Shown: positions 8,331 to 16,221 of the stretch, piece by piece | Numbering within the stretch: position 1 is the stretch's first letter | Layout: every line of letters starts with the position of its first letter | Source: Myxococcus stipitatus | GTDB taxonomy: Bacteria; Myxococcota; Myxococcia; Myxococcales; Myxococcaceae | Direction: 5' to 3' | DNA length: 64,000 nt | Assembly (NCBI RefSeq): GCF_038561935.1 | Contig: NZ_CP102770.1 | Location: 310,001 to 374,000, forward strand | Position numbers and translations under genes: made by a program | The notes under the pieces: model-generated | The model's input: only the letters and a program-made list of their open reading frames with translations | What the model was told of the DNA's origin: nothing | Databases searched by the model: none

Positions 8331-9139
8331 GCCCTTCGGTCGAGGCGGGCGCCACGCTCATGCCCTCCACGGAGCGCCACCGGCTGATGGAGCGGGTGCG
8401 CTTCCGCCTGGAGTCGCTGGGGGCGATGGCGGTGATGACGGGGCAGGTGCTCAGCCGCGCGGTGAGGCCGCCCTTCAACGGCAGCGCGTTTGTCTTTCAT
8501 GTCGAGTCGCTGGGCGTGCGCTCCATGCCCATCGCGCTGCTCACGGCCACCTTCGCGGGGTTGGTCATCTCGCTCCAGTTCGGCTACTTCCTGGCGCGCT
8601 TCGGCGTGCAGTACACGGTGGGCCGCGTCGTCGTGCTCACCTTGTTCCGGGAGCTGGCGCCGGTGCTGACGGCGCTGACGGTGGGCGCGCGGCTGGGCAG
8701 CGGCATGGCGGCGGAGCTGGGCTCCATGACGGTGACGGAGCAGGTGGACGCCATCCGCGCGCTGGGGGCGGACCCGCTGCGCAAGCTGGTGGTGCCTCGG
8801 GTGCTGGCGTGCCTGTTGGTGATGCCGGTGCTCACGGTGTTCGCGGACGTGGTGGGGCTGGTGGCCGGCGCGCTGGTGGTGAAGGCGCAGTACGCCATCT
8901 CGCTGAACCTGTTCTTCCGCGGCGCGCTGGACTCGGTGCTGATGCAGGACTTCGTGTCCGGCGTGTTCAAGGGCGCGGTGTTCGGGCTCATCATCGGCCT
9001 GGTGGGCTGCTTCAAGGGGATGACGGTGGAGGGCGGGACGGAGGGCGTGGGCCGCGCGACGACGCAGACGGTGGCGATTACGTCCGTGGCGGTGTGTCTG
9101 GCGGACTTCTTCATCACGAAGGTGACGCTGTACCTGTGA
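8327..9139 (+). CDS. mlaE: MlaE-family ABC transporter permease
   Basis: This is the membrane subunit of an MCE-type lipid ABC transporter, which moves phospholipids between inner and outer membranes. The 270-residue protein has several hydrophobic helices (PIALLTATFAGLVISLQ, VLACLLVMPVLTVFADVVGLVAGALVV) and the hallmark cytoplasmic loop reading GSGMAAELGSMTVTEQVDAI around residues 124-143, followed by ALGADPLRKLVVPRV. Its start overlaps the preceding lipoprotein by 4 nt and the ATPase gene begins 6 nt downstream. Direction of lipid movement cannot be told from sequence. Confidence 0.92.
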   Translation: MSPSVEAGATLMPSTERHRLMERVRFRLESLGAMAVMTGQVLSRAVRPPFNGSAFVFHVESLGVRSMPIALLTATFAGLVISLQFGYFLARFGVQYTVGRVVVLTLFRELAPVLTALTVGARLGSGMAAELGSMTVTEQVDAIRALGADPLRKLVVPRVLACLLVMPVLTVFADVVGLVAGALVVKAQYAISLNLFFRGALDSVLMQDFVSGVFKGAVFGLIIGLVGCFKGMTVEGGTEGVGRATTQTVAITSVAVCLADFFITKVTLYL

Positions 9140-9145
9140 CGCGCC

Positions 9146-9967
9146 ATGCCCTTCCTTCGCCGCCGAGAAGCGCCGACGTTCGAGTTCCATCGGCCCACGC
9201 CGGGTGAGCAGCTCATCCACTTCGAGCACCTGAAGAAGAGCTTCGGCACCAAGCGCGTGTATGACGACCTGGAGCTGGAGGTGCGCGCGGGGGAGACGCT
9301 GGTGGTGCTGGGCGGCTCCGGGACGGGGAAGAGCGTGCTGCTCAAGTGCCTCATCGGCCTGCAGCGCCCGGACGCCGGACGCATCGTCTTCCAGGGGCGG
9401 GACCTGACGGGCTTCTCCGAGGAGCAGTTCATCCCGGTACGCCGCCACGTGGCGATGGTGTTTCAGGGCGCGGCCCTGTTCGACTCATTGTGCGTGGGGG
9501 AGAACGTGGCCTATCCGCTGCGCGAGCACTTCCCGGAGATGCCTCCGGACGAGGTGCGCGCGCGCGTGGCGGAGAAGCTGGCGCTGGTGAACCTGCCGGG
9601 CACCGAGCAGCTCATGCCCTCCGACTTGTCGGGCGGCATGAAGAAGCGGGTGGGGCTGGCGCGCGCCATCGCCACCAACCCGGAGGTCATCCTCTGGGAC
9701 GAGCCCACCACGGGGTTGGACCCGGTCACGACGCAGTCCATCAACGCGATGATCAACTCGATGAAGACGAAGCTGGGCAGCACCTCCATCGTCGTGACGC
9801 ATGACCTGGTGAGCGCGTTCGCGGTGGGGGACCGGATGGCGATGCTGGCCGAGCGGAGAATCGTCCAGGTGGGGACACGCGAGGAGTTCCGCCGCTCGAC
9901 GGTGCCGGAGGTGCGGGCGTTCCTCGACGCGCGCCGCGTGGAGCTGGAGCCGGGAGCCATGTCATGA
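9146..9967 (+). CDS. mlaF: MlaF-family ABC transporter ATPase
   Basis: This is the ATP-hydrolysing subunit that powers the neighbouring MlaE permease. The 273-residue protein has Walker A GGSGTGKS at residues 56-63, the signature LSGGMKKRVGLARAIA and Walker B/D-loop WDEPTTGLDPVTT, with the switch histidine in VVTHDL. About 25 extra N-terminal residues precede the ABC core. The end overlaps the MCE-protein gene by 4 nt (ATGA), so all four genes from 7830 to 11142 form one tight operon. Confidence 0.93.
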   Translation: MPFLRRREAPTFEFHRPTPGEQLIHFEHLKKSFGTKRVYDDLELEVRAGETLVVLGGSGTGKSVLLKCLIGLQRPDAGRIVFQGRDLTGFSEEQFIPVRRHVAMVFQGAALFDSLCVGENVAYPLREHFPEMPPDEVRARVAEKLALVNLPGTEQLMPSDLSGGMKKRVGLARAIATNPEVILWDEPTTGLDPVTTQSINAMINSMKTKLGSTSIVVTHDLVSAFAVGDRMAMLAERRIVQVGTREEFRRSTVPEVRAFLDARRVELEPGAMS

Positions 9968-11142
9968 GCCTGTTCACCTCCACCTCGAGCGAGCGGAGGC
10001 TGGCGATTCGCACCGGCCTGTTCGTGGCCATGGGCCTGGTGGTGGCGGGCGTGGTGGTGTTCTTCATCGGCCAGGAGTCGCGGCTGTTCCAGCAGCAGGT
10101 GACCTACCGGGTGTTCCTCCCCAACGTGCAGGGCTTGAGCGACAAGTCCCCGGTGTGGCTGGGCGGCCTGGAGGTGGGGAAGGTGACGGGCATCTACTTC
10201 TCCGAGGACCCGCGGGACCCTCGGCTGGAGGTGCAGCTGCGCGTCGCCGCGCGCTACCAGGACCGCGTGAAGAAGGACTCCACCGCTCAGCTCACCAGCA
10301 TGGGGGTGTTGGGAGACAAGGCGGTGGACATCTCGCTGGGCACGCCCACCTCGCCGCCCCTGGAGCCGGGCGGGGAGATGGTGGCCATCACCGGAGGCGA
10401 CCTGTCCACGCTGCTCAGCGGCGCGAGCAAGGTGATGGACAACTCCGTGGCCATCAGTGAGTCCTTGCTCAAGACGGTGCAGTCGTATGGGGACCCGCGC
10501 ATGGTCGCCGACGTGCAGCGGGGGATTGCGTCCCTGCGCGCGCTGCTGGAGCAGGTGGAGAATGGCGACGGCGTGCTGCACGCGCTCATCTACGACAAGG
10601 AGGCGGGGCGCGAGGTGCGCGGGCTGGTGACGAACGCGTCGCGCGCGGCGCAGCGGGTGGATGGCGCGGTGGGGCACCTGGAGGCGCTGCTCGCGGAGGT
10701 GCGCTCGGGGGATGGCACCGCGCATGCGCTCATCTACGGCGACGAGGGCGCGACGGCGCTGCGCGAGCTGGGCGAGGCGGCGGGGCAGTTGGCGGGGCTG
10801 ATTGAAGACGCGAAGAAGAGCGAGAACGGGGCGGTGCACCAGCTGGTGTATGGGGACGCGCGCGGCATGTTCGCGGACCTGGGCAGCGCGGCGGCGGACC
10901 TGAAGAAAATCACCGCGACGGTGGCGAAGGGCGAGGGCACCGTGGGCGGGCTCATCAGCGACCCGACCGTCTACGAGGACCTGCGCGAGGTGCTGGGCAA
11001 CGTGAAGCGCAATCGCATCCTGCGCGCGCTGGTCCGCTTCTCGTTGGACAACCGCAAGGACCTGGACCAGCTGGGCAAGGTCAAGCGCGTGGACCCGCCG
11101 AACGCGCCCTCGAACTCACCGCCCGTGCCGACGACGGAGTGA
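9964..11142 (+). CDS. mlaD: MlaD-type MCE-domain lipid-binding protein with internal repeats
   Basis: The periplasmic substrate-binding subunit of the MCE transporter. The 392-residue protein has one N-terminal membrane anchor (residues 18-37, around LFVAMGLVVAGVVVFFIG) and an MCE domain at about 42-130 (YRVFLPNVQGLSDKSPVWLGG; LGDKAVDISLG). The C-terminal 220 residues are helical and contain about four related units built on a GDG..HALIYG-like motif at roughly residues 200, 247, 284 and 322. That is longer than classical MlaD (about 180 residues) and suggests a helical tube or coiled extension reaching across the periplasm. No MlaB or MlaC gene is present in the operon. Confidence 0.88.
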   Translation: MSLFTSTSSERRLAIRTGLFVAMGLVVAGVVVFFIGQESRLFQQQVTYRVFLPNVQGLSDKSPVWLGGLEVGKVTGIYFSEDPRDPRLEVQLRVAARYQDRVKKDSTAQLTSMGVLGDKAVDISLGTPTSPPLEPGGEMVAITGGDLSTLLSGASKVMDNSVAISESLLKTVQSYGDPRMVADVQRGIASLRALLEQVENGDGVLHALIYDKEAGREVRGLVTNASRAAQRVDGAVGHLEALLAEVRSGDGTAHALIYGDEGATALRELGEAAGQLAGLIEDAKKSENGAVHQLVYGDARGMFADLGSAAADLKKITATVAKGEGTVGGLISDPTVYEDLREVLGNVKRNRILRALVRFSLDNRKDLDQLGKVKRVDPPNAPSNSPPVPTTE

Positions 11143-11149
11143 GGGTCTG

Positions 11150-11920
11150 TCAGGAGATGGTGACCTCGCGGATGGCGGCGACATGGTGGTGCAGTGAGGC
11201 ACAGACTCCGATGAGTCCCTCGAGCGCGGCGGGATGGAAACGGCAGTCCTCCATCAGCCAATCCAGCTCGTCACCGGAGAATGAGACCTCTTCCGAGGGC
11301 AGGCACCCGCACTCCCGGGGGGGCACTGGCGTCACCCCGTAAGCCCCCACGGCGAGCGCGATGCCCACGGAGTCCAGCTCTCCTTCGATGAGCTCCCGCT
11401 GCGCATCGCTGAGCTGTTCGACGAAGCGGATGTGCAGTTCGCGCGTCTCGCTCTCGGAGTCCTCGATGGTCCATGCGAAGGGCGGACGGGACGGGGCTTG
11501 AGGGTAGGGCGCGTCCAGTCGAGGGTCGATGGTGACGGGCTTTGGCGGCGCCTTCCCGACGATGGAGAGCCGCACCTGCTTGAGCGGCAGGTCCTCATGG
11601 GCCGCCAGCAACAGACACACCAGACACTGGCTCGCGCGCTCGTCCAGATTCCAGCCCTGGAAGGTGAACTGGAAGGAGCGGTCCTTGCCACTGAAGGTGG
11701 GCGCCTCGGGAATGGACGTGTGCTTTTGACCCGTCCCTCCGAAGAGGGCCCCGCTGGACGCGAGGAACCAGAAGGGAAGCACACAGCCTTCAAGCACCTC
11801 CATGTCGGCGGCGCTCAAGGGGGCCACCGTCTCGAGCGAGAGCCGGACCTCGTTCGACTGCTCCCAGGGATTTCGCGATGGGGCTTCGAAGGGGAACGGC
11901 AGGACGTAGTTCGTGACCAT
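11150..11920 (-). CDS. Unknown protein at the end of a T6SS effector cassette
   Basis: I do not recognise this 256-residue protein. It has no signal peptide or transmembrane segment, is acidic, and has a mixed alpha/beta look with clustered histidines near the C-terminus (SLHHHVAA). It starts 5 nt after the stop of the DUF3396 immunity gene and is the last gene of the cassette, so it is probably co-transcribed. By context it could be a second immunity protein or an accessory factor. Its stop is 7 nt from that of the convergent mlaD-like gene. Confidence 0.65.
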   Translation of the reverse strand: MVTNYVLPFPFEAPSRNPWEQSNEVRLSLETVAPLSAADMEVLEGCVLPFWFLASSGALFGGTGQKHTSIPEAPTFSGKDRSFQFTFQGWNLDERASQCLVCLLLAAHEDLPLKQVRLSIVGKAPPKPVTIDPRLDAPYPQAPSRPPFAWTIEDSESETRELHIRFVEQLSDAQRELIEGELDSVGIALAVGAYGVTPVPPRECGCLPSEEVSFSGDELDWLMEDCRFHPAALEGLIGVCASLHHHVAAIREVTIS

Positions 11921-11925
11921 GGGGA

Positions 11926-12834
11926 CTACTCCAGGTGCCGCCGCTTCCAGCGCTTGCAGTCATCTTCTTCGGGGAAGTTGTTGTCGATGCCCACGTCGTC
12001 GAACAGCGTCACGGGCTCCAGCACCTTCGCCAGCGAGCGCAGCAGCGGGAGCTTCGCCTTCTTGTTCACGTCGCCAATCTCGGGACGGGGGCCGGCTTGG
12101 AGCAAGAGCCCGTCGCCGACCTTCTCGATGCCGATGCCAATCTCCAGCTTGCTCCGCAGGCCCTTCTCGCCCCCGAGCTTCTTGAGCGCCTCCGGACCGA
12201 TGAAGTTGAGCCAGTATGCGCCCCGGACCTTCGTGCCGATGTCAAACGCGGTCTCCATGCTGTCGGGTACATCGTACCCAGGATGACGGAACGCGAGCTT
12301 GCCCACTGCCTCCGCGAAGGCACCTTGCTGGCTGTCCGCGCCCCACGTCAGCGCGGGCGCACCGTAACCGCTCGCATAGGGCACCTGTTCCCCCACCCAT
12401 CGGGCCAGGGAAAGCACTGTGGCGACCTCCTCATCCGTCGTCGGCATCCTGGGCAGTCGAATCTCCAGGTGACTGGTCATGTCTTCTTCGGCGTCCCGAG
12501 CTCCGAACCACTCGAAGAGGTAGTCAGGGTTTGTCTGCTGGGGGCCGCCGATCTCGAACGTGGAGACTTCACGGGTACGGGCCTTGGTCGAATCCAGTTC
12601 CTTGCGAGCCGCCGCGAGACGTTGAGTCGTCAGGGGCTTGAACTCCTCCGAATTCCCGCCAATGGAGGCCCACTTCCGACCCTCCTCGGGGGTCGTCTCG
12701 AGCCAATGCTCGAACACCTTCGCATAGTTCGTGACCAGGTCCTTGATGGGCTTCTTGCAGAAGAACACAAGGATGAAGCTGTCACGAAGGAACAGGCCGT
12801 CGTCATCGGAGGACAGTCGGATTGCCTTGGTCAT
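11926..12834 (-). CDS. DUF3396-type T6SS immunity protein
   Basis: A 302-residue cytoplasmic protein resembling the DUF3396 family, annotated as type VI immunity for VRR-NUC nucleases. Supporting stretches are the N-terminal LSSDDDGLFLRDSFILVFFC, the central LPRMPTTDEEVATVLSLARWV and the late GAYWLNFIGPEALKKLGG. I chose the ATG at 12834, which follows the effector stop by a few bases and has AGGTGA just upstream; ATG codons at 12849 and a GTG at 12861 are in frame. Its place immediately after a PAAR-linked nuclease fits neutralisation of that toxin; this pairing is inferred. Confidence 0.82.
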   Translation of the reverse strand: MTKAIRLSSDDDGLFLRDSFILVFFCKKPIKDLVTNYAKVFEHWLETTPEEGRKWASIGGNSEEFKPLTTQRLAAARKELDSTKARTREVSTFEIGGPQQTNPDYLFEWFGARDAEEDMTSHLEIRLPRMPTTDEEVATVLSLARWVGEQVPYASGYGAPALTWGADSQQGAFAEAVGKLAFRHPGYDVPDSMETAFDIGTKVRGAYWLNFIGPEALKKLGGEKGLRSKLEIGIGIEKVGDGLLLQAGPRPEIGDVNKKAKLPLLRSLAKVLEPVTLFDDVGIDNNFPEEDDCKRWKRRHLE

Positions 12835-12838
12835 GGCG

Positions 12839-13792
12839 TCACCTGGCATGGATGATCTCAACGGGTTTTCTCATGGCCTTCCGGTACTTGTGGCGTTGTT
12901 TCCTGCTCATCGCGCCCTGGGATTTGCAGTTGAATTTGAAGTCATAGATCTTCTCGATGTTATCCCTGGTGGGTGGTTTTGTGCCGTCCTTCAACACGAC
13001 GACGTCGAGCGAGATGGCGGGGAGCAAAGGATAGAACGCCTTGCTGAAGGCCGCCTTCTGCTGCTGCGCGTTCTGCCCGGCGCTCTTCGCCGCGGCCTTC
13101 GCCTTGCTTCCAGCACCGAGCGCCTGTCCCCGTGACTTGGGCGACAGCCCACCCTTCTTGTCGTAGGCCACCTCGGACTTCACCCGGGGATTGTTGGCCT
13201 TCTTGATGGCGGCCTCACAACAGGCGTGCTTCTTCGTTCCCAGTTGTGTGCATTCCTTTCCACTGGGCTTCTTTCCTTTCGTGTATCCCGCCTCGCGATT
13301 GACCTTGGCATTGCATTGCCTGGCGAGCTTCTTGAGGTCTTTCTCGATGGCGGGTTTGCCCGGCTTCTGGAGCAGGCCGGCCATCGTCGCGGAGTTGGCG
13401 GGAGAGCCGCTCGGTCCGCAGTTGTTCAACATCGGGTCGCTGAGCAGTTGGACGTTCTTGCCCTCGACCTTCACCGTCATGGACCCGGGGCCGATGAACT
13501 TCGTGGGGCCGTGCGTGTTGGAGGACACCAGCCCGCCCCCCGTGCCCTTGCTGGCCATATCGCCCGAGGAGCCGAAGCTGGCTCCGCGGATGGCGATGGC
13601 GTCCCCCTCGATGGTGACGGACTTCGAGTACCCCTTGGGTGAGTCGCCGCTCTTCCCGATATTGGGGAGCGGCGTGGGCACGAAGGGCGCGGGAGGCCCC
13701 GGCATCTTGCAGACGTTGGGCAACGTCGCCACGGCAACGCCCGAACTTCCCTTCGTCACAGGTGTCTTCGGCGCGTGGACGGTGACACTCAT
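12839..13792 (-). CDS. T6SS cargo effector: PAAR-like DUF4150 domain fused to nuclease-type toxin
   Basis: Residues 1-140 of 317 are a DUF4150 PAAR-like domain that caps the VgrG spike of a type VI secretion system (NVCKMPGPPAPFVPTPLPNI, then GPGSMTVKVEGKNVQLLSDP, MLNNCG). Residues 145-317 look like a toxin: Asp263 in SLDVVV and Asp284-x-Lys286 in IYDFKF have the spacing of a PD-(D/E)XK or VRR-NUC nuclease core, followed by MSRKQRHKYRKA. Five cysteines cluster at 160-192. The ATG at 13792 has a GAGGAGGAAG ribosome binding site and overlaps the upstream stop by 4 nt. The toxin region is AT-rich for this genome (65 of 120 bases G/C at 13201-13320), suggesting acquisition. No vgrG or T6SS core genes lie in the window. 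Confidence 0.85.
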   Translation of the reverse strand: MSVTVHAPKTPVTKGSSGVAVATLPNVCKMPGPPAPFVPTPLPNIGKSGDSPKGYSKSVTIEGDAIAIRGASFGSSGDMASKGTGGGLVSSNTHGPTKFIGPGSMTVKVEGKNVQLLSDPMLNNCGPSGSPANSATMAGLLQKPGKPAIEKDLKKLARQCNAKVNREAGYTKGKKPSGKECTQLGTKKHACCEAAIKKANNPRVKSEVAYDKKGGLSPKSRGQALGAGSKAKAAAKSAGQNAQQQKAAFSKAFYPLLPAISLDVVVLKDGTKPPTRDNIEKIYDFKFNCKSQGAMSRKQRHKYRKAMRKPVEIIHAR

Positions 13793-14850
13793 GGCTTCCT
13801 CCTCGATGGCCCTGCTTCGAGGACCGCGGCTGCCCGCAGGCCTCCCTCCGAGCTGCCCCAGATGAGCGCTCTTGGCCCCGACGCGTAGCCGCGAGCCCAG
13901 GACTGTGTCGCCAGCACACACGACAAGGCGCCTGAGGCGGCCCCCACCTCTCCCCAGCAGTCGACTGGTGAGATGTAGGCCGAGTCTCGCAACAGCTGCT
14001 GGGTCCGAAGCACCGCGAAGCCCCACTCCTCGGTCCGGTAGCGCTCGCCGTTGATGTCGCAGTACACGGCGTCCAACCGCTCTTCGGGGAGCCGGAGGCT
14101 GGTCGCCGCTTCGAGGATGGCCTGGCTCAACCCCTCTCCCAGCACCTCTGCATCCCCGTGGAGGCCTCGTGCTTCGACCGCGGTTCCGGTCCCGCGCAGC
14201 GACGCAAGCAGAGGCCATCCGGAGCGCTCCTGGACAGACGCTCGCGTCACGACCAGGGCGCCCGCGGCCTCACCTGGGAAGAAGCCCGTCCGAACACCTT
14301 CGCCCGCCAATTGGCGATGGGCCGCGAGCCAGTCGAGCGTGTCTGCTTCGAGGTACCCATCCACGCCCAGCACGATGCAGAGGTCCTCGGCGCCCTGGTG
14401 GATGCGTTGGTTCGCCACTGACAGCGCGTGGAGCGCGCCCGCGTGCCCCCGCGCCGCGACCTCGAACCGGGGTGGGGCCTTGCTCGGACGAAACACCATG
14501 CCAAGCCCTTCAACGACCTTCGCGGCGTCATCCTCGGAGAACCCTGGACGCGTCTCTGGCAGCGCGAGCAGGACCCTGGGCGGCTGCCGCATCTCCCCGA
14601 GGGCCGGCAGCTTGAGGGCCACTTCCTCCAGCGCGGCGCCAGCGAGCGCCGTCAGTCGCGCGGGCCCCGACAACACCTCGTCGAGCAGTCCATCGCGAGC
14701 GCAGATGAGTGGGTGCCCCATCCCGTCCACCATGAAGGGATGGGTTGCGAGCCTCGACAGGCGCGCGCGCGCTGATGCGGCGCTGCTCTTCGCCGTCAAT
14801 CCAATGGGCGTTCGTGCCGCGACCGCCACGATTCGTGTGGGGGCGGTCAT
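13789..14850 (-). CDS. Ketosynthase-like protein of T6SS cassette, catalytic residues not conserved
   Basis: A 353-residue protein with the thiolase/beta-ketoacyl-synthase fold signature (start TRIVAVAARTPIGLTAKSSA, middle PGEAAGALVVTRAS, end CWGEVGAASGALSCVL). At the place of the nucleophilic Cys motif (ACASG-like) it reads RGHAGALHAL, and the GHTLGAAG-type histidine motif reads GEVGAASG, so the catalytic triad appears lost. Similar proteins accompany DUF2169 and PAAR-like genes in other proteobacteria, as I recall. It overlaps both neighbours by 4 nt and therefore belongs to the effector operon. A loading or structural role is more likely than lipid synthesis. Confidence 0.75.
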   Translation of the reverse strand: MTAPTRIVAVAARTPIGLTAKSSAASARARLSRLATHPFMVDGMGHPLICARDGLLDEVLSGPARLTALAGAALEEVALKLPALGEMRQPPRVLLALPETRPGFSEDDAAKVVEGLGMVFRPSKAPPRFEVAARGHAGALHALSVANQRIHQGAEDLCIVLGVDGYLEADTLDWLAAHRQLAGEGVRTGFFPGEAAGALVVTRASVQERSGWPLLASLRGTGTAVEARGLHGDAEVLGEGLSQAILEAATSLRLPEERLDAVYCDINGERYRTEEWGFAVLRTQQLLRDSAYISPVDCWGEVGAASGALSCVLATQSWARGYASGPRALIWGSSEGGLRAAAVLEAGPSRRKP

Positions 14851-15857
14851 GACAGGAATGGCTTCTCCTCGATGTCCGTCTGGTCGAGATGGTCCACATC
14901 CCTCGGCGGGACACGCAGGGTGCTCTGCCAGACCAGTTCCAATCGCATCCGGACCGTGTCGATGAAGACCGTGGCCAGCTTCGCGCGGTGCTCCCGCGCC
15001 TCTCGGCCGAACCAGGTCGTCATGACGAAGTAGAGTTTGGGTAGGTCGAAGCGAAGGACCCCTTCCGGTGTCAGGTTGACGAGTTCCATTCGCTCGCCTC
15101 CCCGAAGGTGCTGGTCCGGGCGCTGGTCATGGGGCGCGCTGAGCGCGAAGCGCTCGTCGTAGTCGGTCGGGAGGAGGGGCTTCTGCTTTCGCTCCCAGTT
15201 TGTGTCGAAGGTCCCACCCAGCTCCCTGCGCGGAGACCAGCCCGCGGCGATGGGGCCGAACCCCGCGGGCCCCATCTTCTCGAAGTGCCCTTCGGCATAT
15301 TCGATGGCATGTGCCGGTTGCCCCAACAGCCTCGCGGGCTTCACTGCAATGCCCTTCCCTACGGGGTTGCGTGGGTCCATCCGATGCTCGCGCGCATCCC
15401 TCCCTGGTTGGTCATGCCCCCCATATGCCCACTCGTAGACGATAGGCCGCTCGGTGAAGGGCACGGGCTTCGAGGGAACTACACCCGCGAAGCCATTCAT
15501 GAACACGCGAGTGCCGTGCACCACCAGCGACTTGCGCACCTGGGCGAACCGCAGCGCGACGGGGACGCTCGGGGTGGGCTTGCCCCCAGGCGCATGGGCA
15601 CTCGCTTCGACCAGCACATCCGTCACGGGCTTGAACGCGAGCAGGTCCGAGTCGTACCGCAGGCTGGAGCTTCCAGGTTCACCTCGGTACTCCGGAGTGA
15701 GGATGGGAGGGGGCTGCTCCTCGGCCAGGGACAGCCGTCCATCCGGCGCGACGAGGAACGCTGCCTTCACCGCCACGAGCCAGTGGTGCGCGCCGCTCTT
15801 GTCTCGCGTCCAGTTCCGTTCGACTGCATAGGCCGTCTGGTTGCGCAGTGCCCACAT
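14847..15857 (-). CDS. DUF2169 T6SS effector adaptor
   Basis: DUF2169 proteins act as adaptors that load PAAR-domain effectors onto the VgrG spike (known from the Agrobacterium Tde2 system). This 336-residue protein shows typical family stretches: MWALRNQTAYAVERNWTRDK, VVKAAFLVAPDGR-like strand, VVHGTRVF and ERPIVYEWAYGG, then HRMDPRNPVGKG. I chose the ATG at 15857, preceded by GGAGG; the open frame continues upstream, but that part is basic and unlike the family. It is the first gene of the minus-strand cassette and overlaps the ketosynthase-like gene by 4 nt. Confidence 0.87.
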   Translation of the reverse strand: MWALRNQTAYAVERNWTRDKSGAHHWLVAVKAAFLVAPDGRLSLAEEQPPPILTPEYRGEPGSSSLRYDSDLLAFKPVTDVLVEASAHAPGGKPTPSVPVALRFAQVRKSLVVHGTRVFMNGFAGVVPSKPVPFTERPIVYEWAYGGHDQPGRDAREHRMDPRNPVGKGIAVKPARLLGQPAHAIEYAEGHFEKMGPAGFGPIAAGWSPRRELGGTFDTNWERKQKPLLPTDYDERFALSAPHDQRPDQHLRGGERMELVNLTPEGVLRFDLPKLYFVMTTWFGREAREHRAKLATVFIDTVRMRLELVWQSTLRVPPRDVDHLDQTDIEEKPFLS

Positions 15858-16221
15858 GGGCCCTCCAGGGCGAGCTGTTCGCATGACTGTCTTGAAGCGC
15901 TGAAGATAGACGCGGGGCGCAAAAGGCTTCCATCCCAGGCGCGGCCTATTCTCTTCTTCTTCGACGTGTCCGCGCGGCGCCACGGGGGCACAATGTCATA
16001 TGTCAGACGAAGGAGCCGGAAAGCCTTGACGCGGGATGCGCGGTGGCGTCGCTCCATGTGGAGCTTGCCCTTCACAGGAAAGGGAACACGCGGGACAACG
16101 GCCCCGTGGCATGAACGGGTCCCCGCGCGGAGACTCGCATGGGATGCGGCCGGTCCGTCGTTTGATGATTCCAATGCGAGCCTTGATGATGGGTTCCTTT
16201 GTCTGCTCAAGAGGGTCTGGA
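15858..16221. promoter_or_regulatory. Divergent intergenic region between T6SS cassette and M43 protease pair
   Basis: A 364-nt gap holding the promoters of the minus-strand effector cassette and of the plus-strand protease genes. It is less GC-rich in places (AATGTCATATGTCAG near 15992 contains a direct repeat of ATGTCA). I see no gene, no strong hairpin and no recognisable operator. Confidence 0.35.

Noticed and set aside
13789-14850. Polyketide or fatty-acid synthase gene
   Set aside because: Catalytic Cys and His motifs are absent and the gene sits inside a T6SS cassette with overlapping neighbours.
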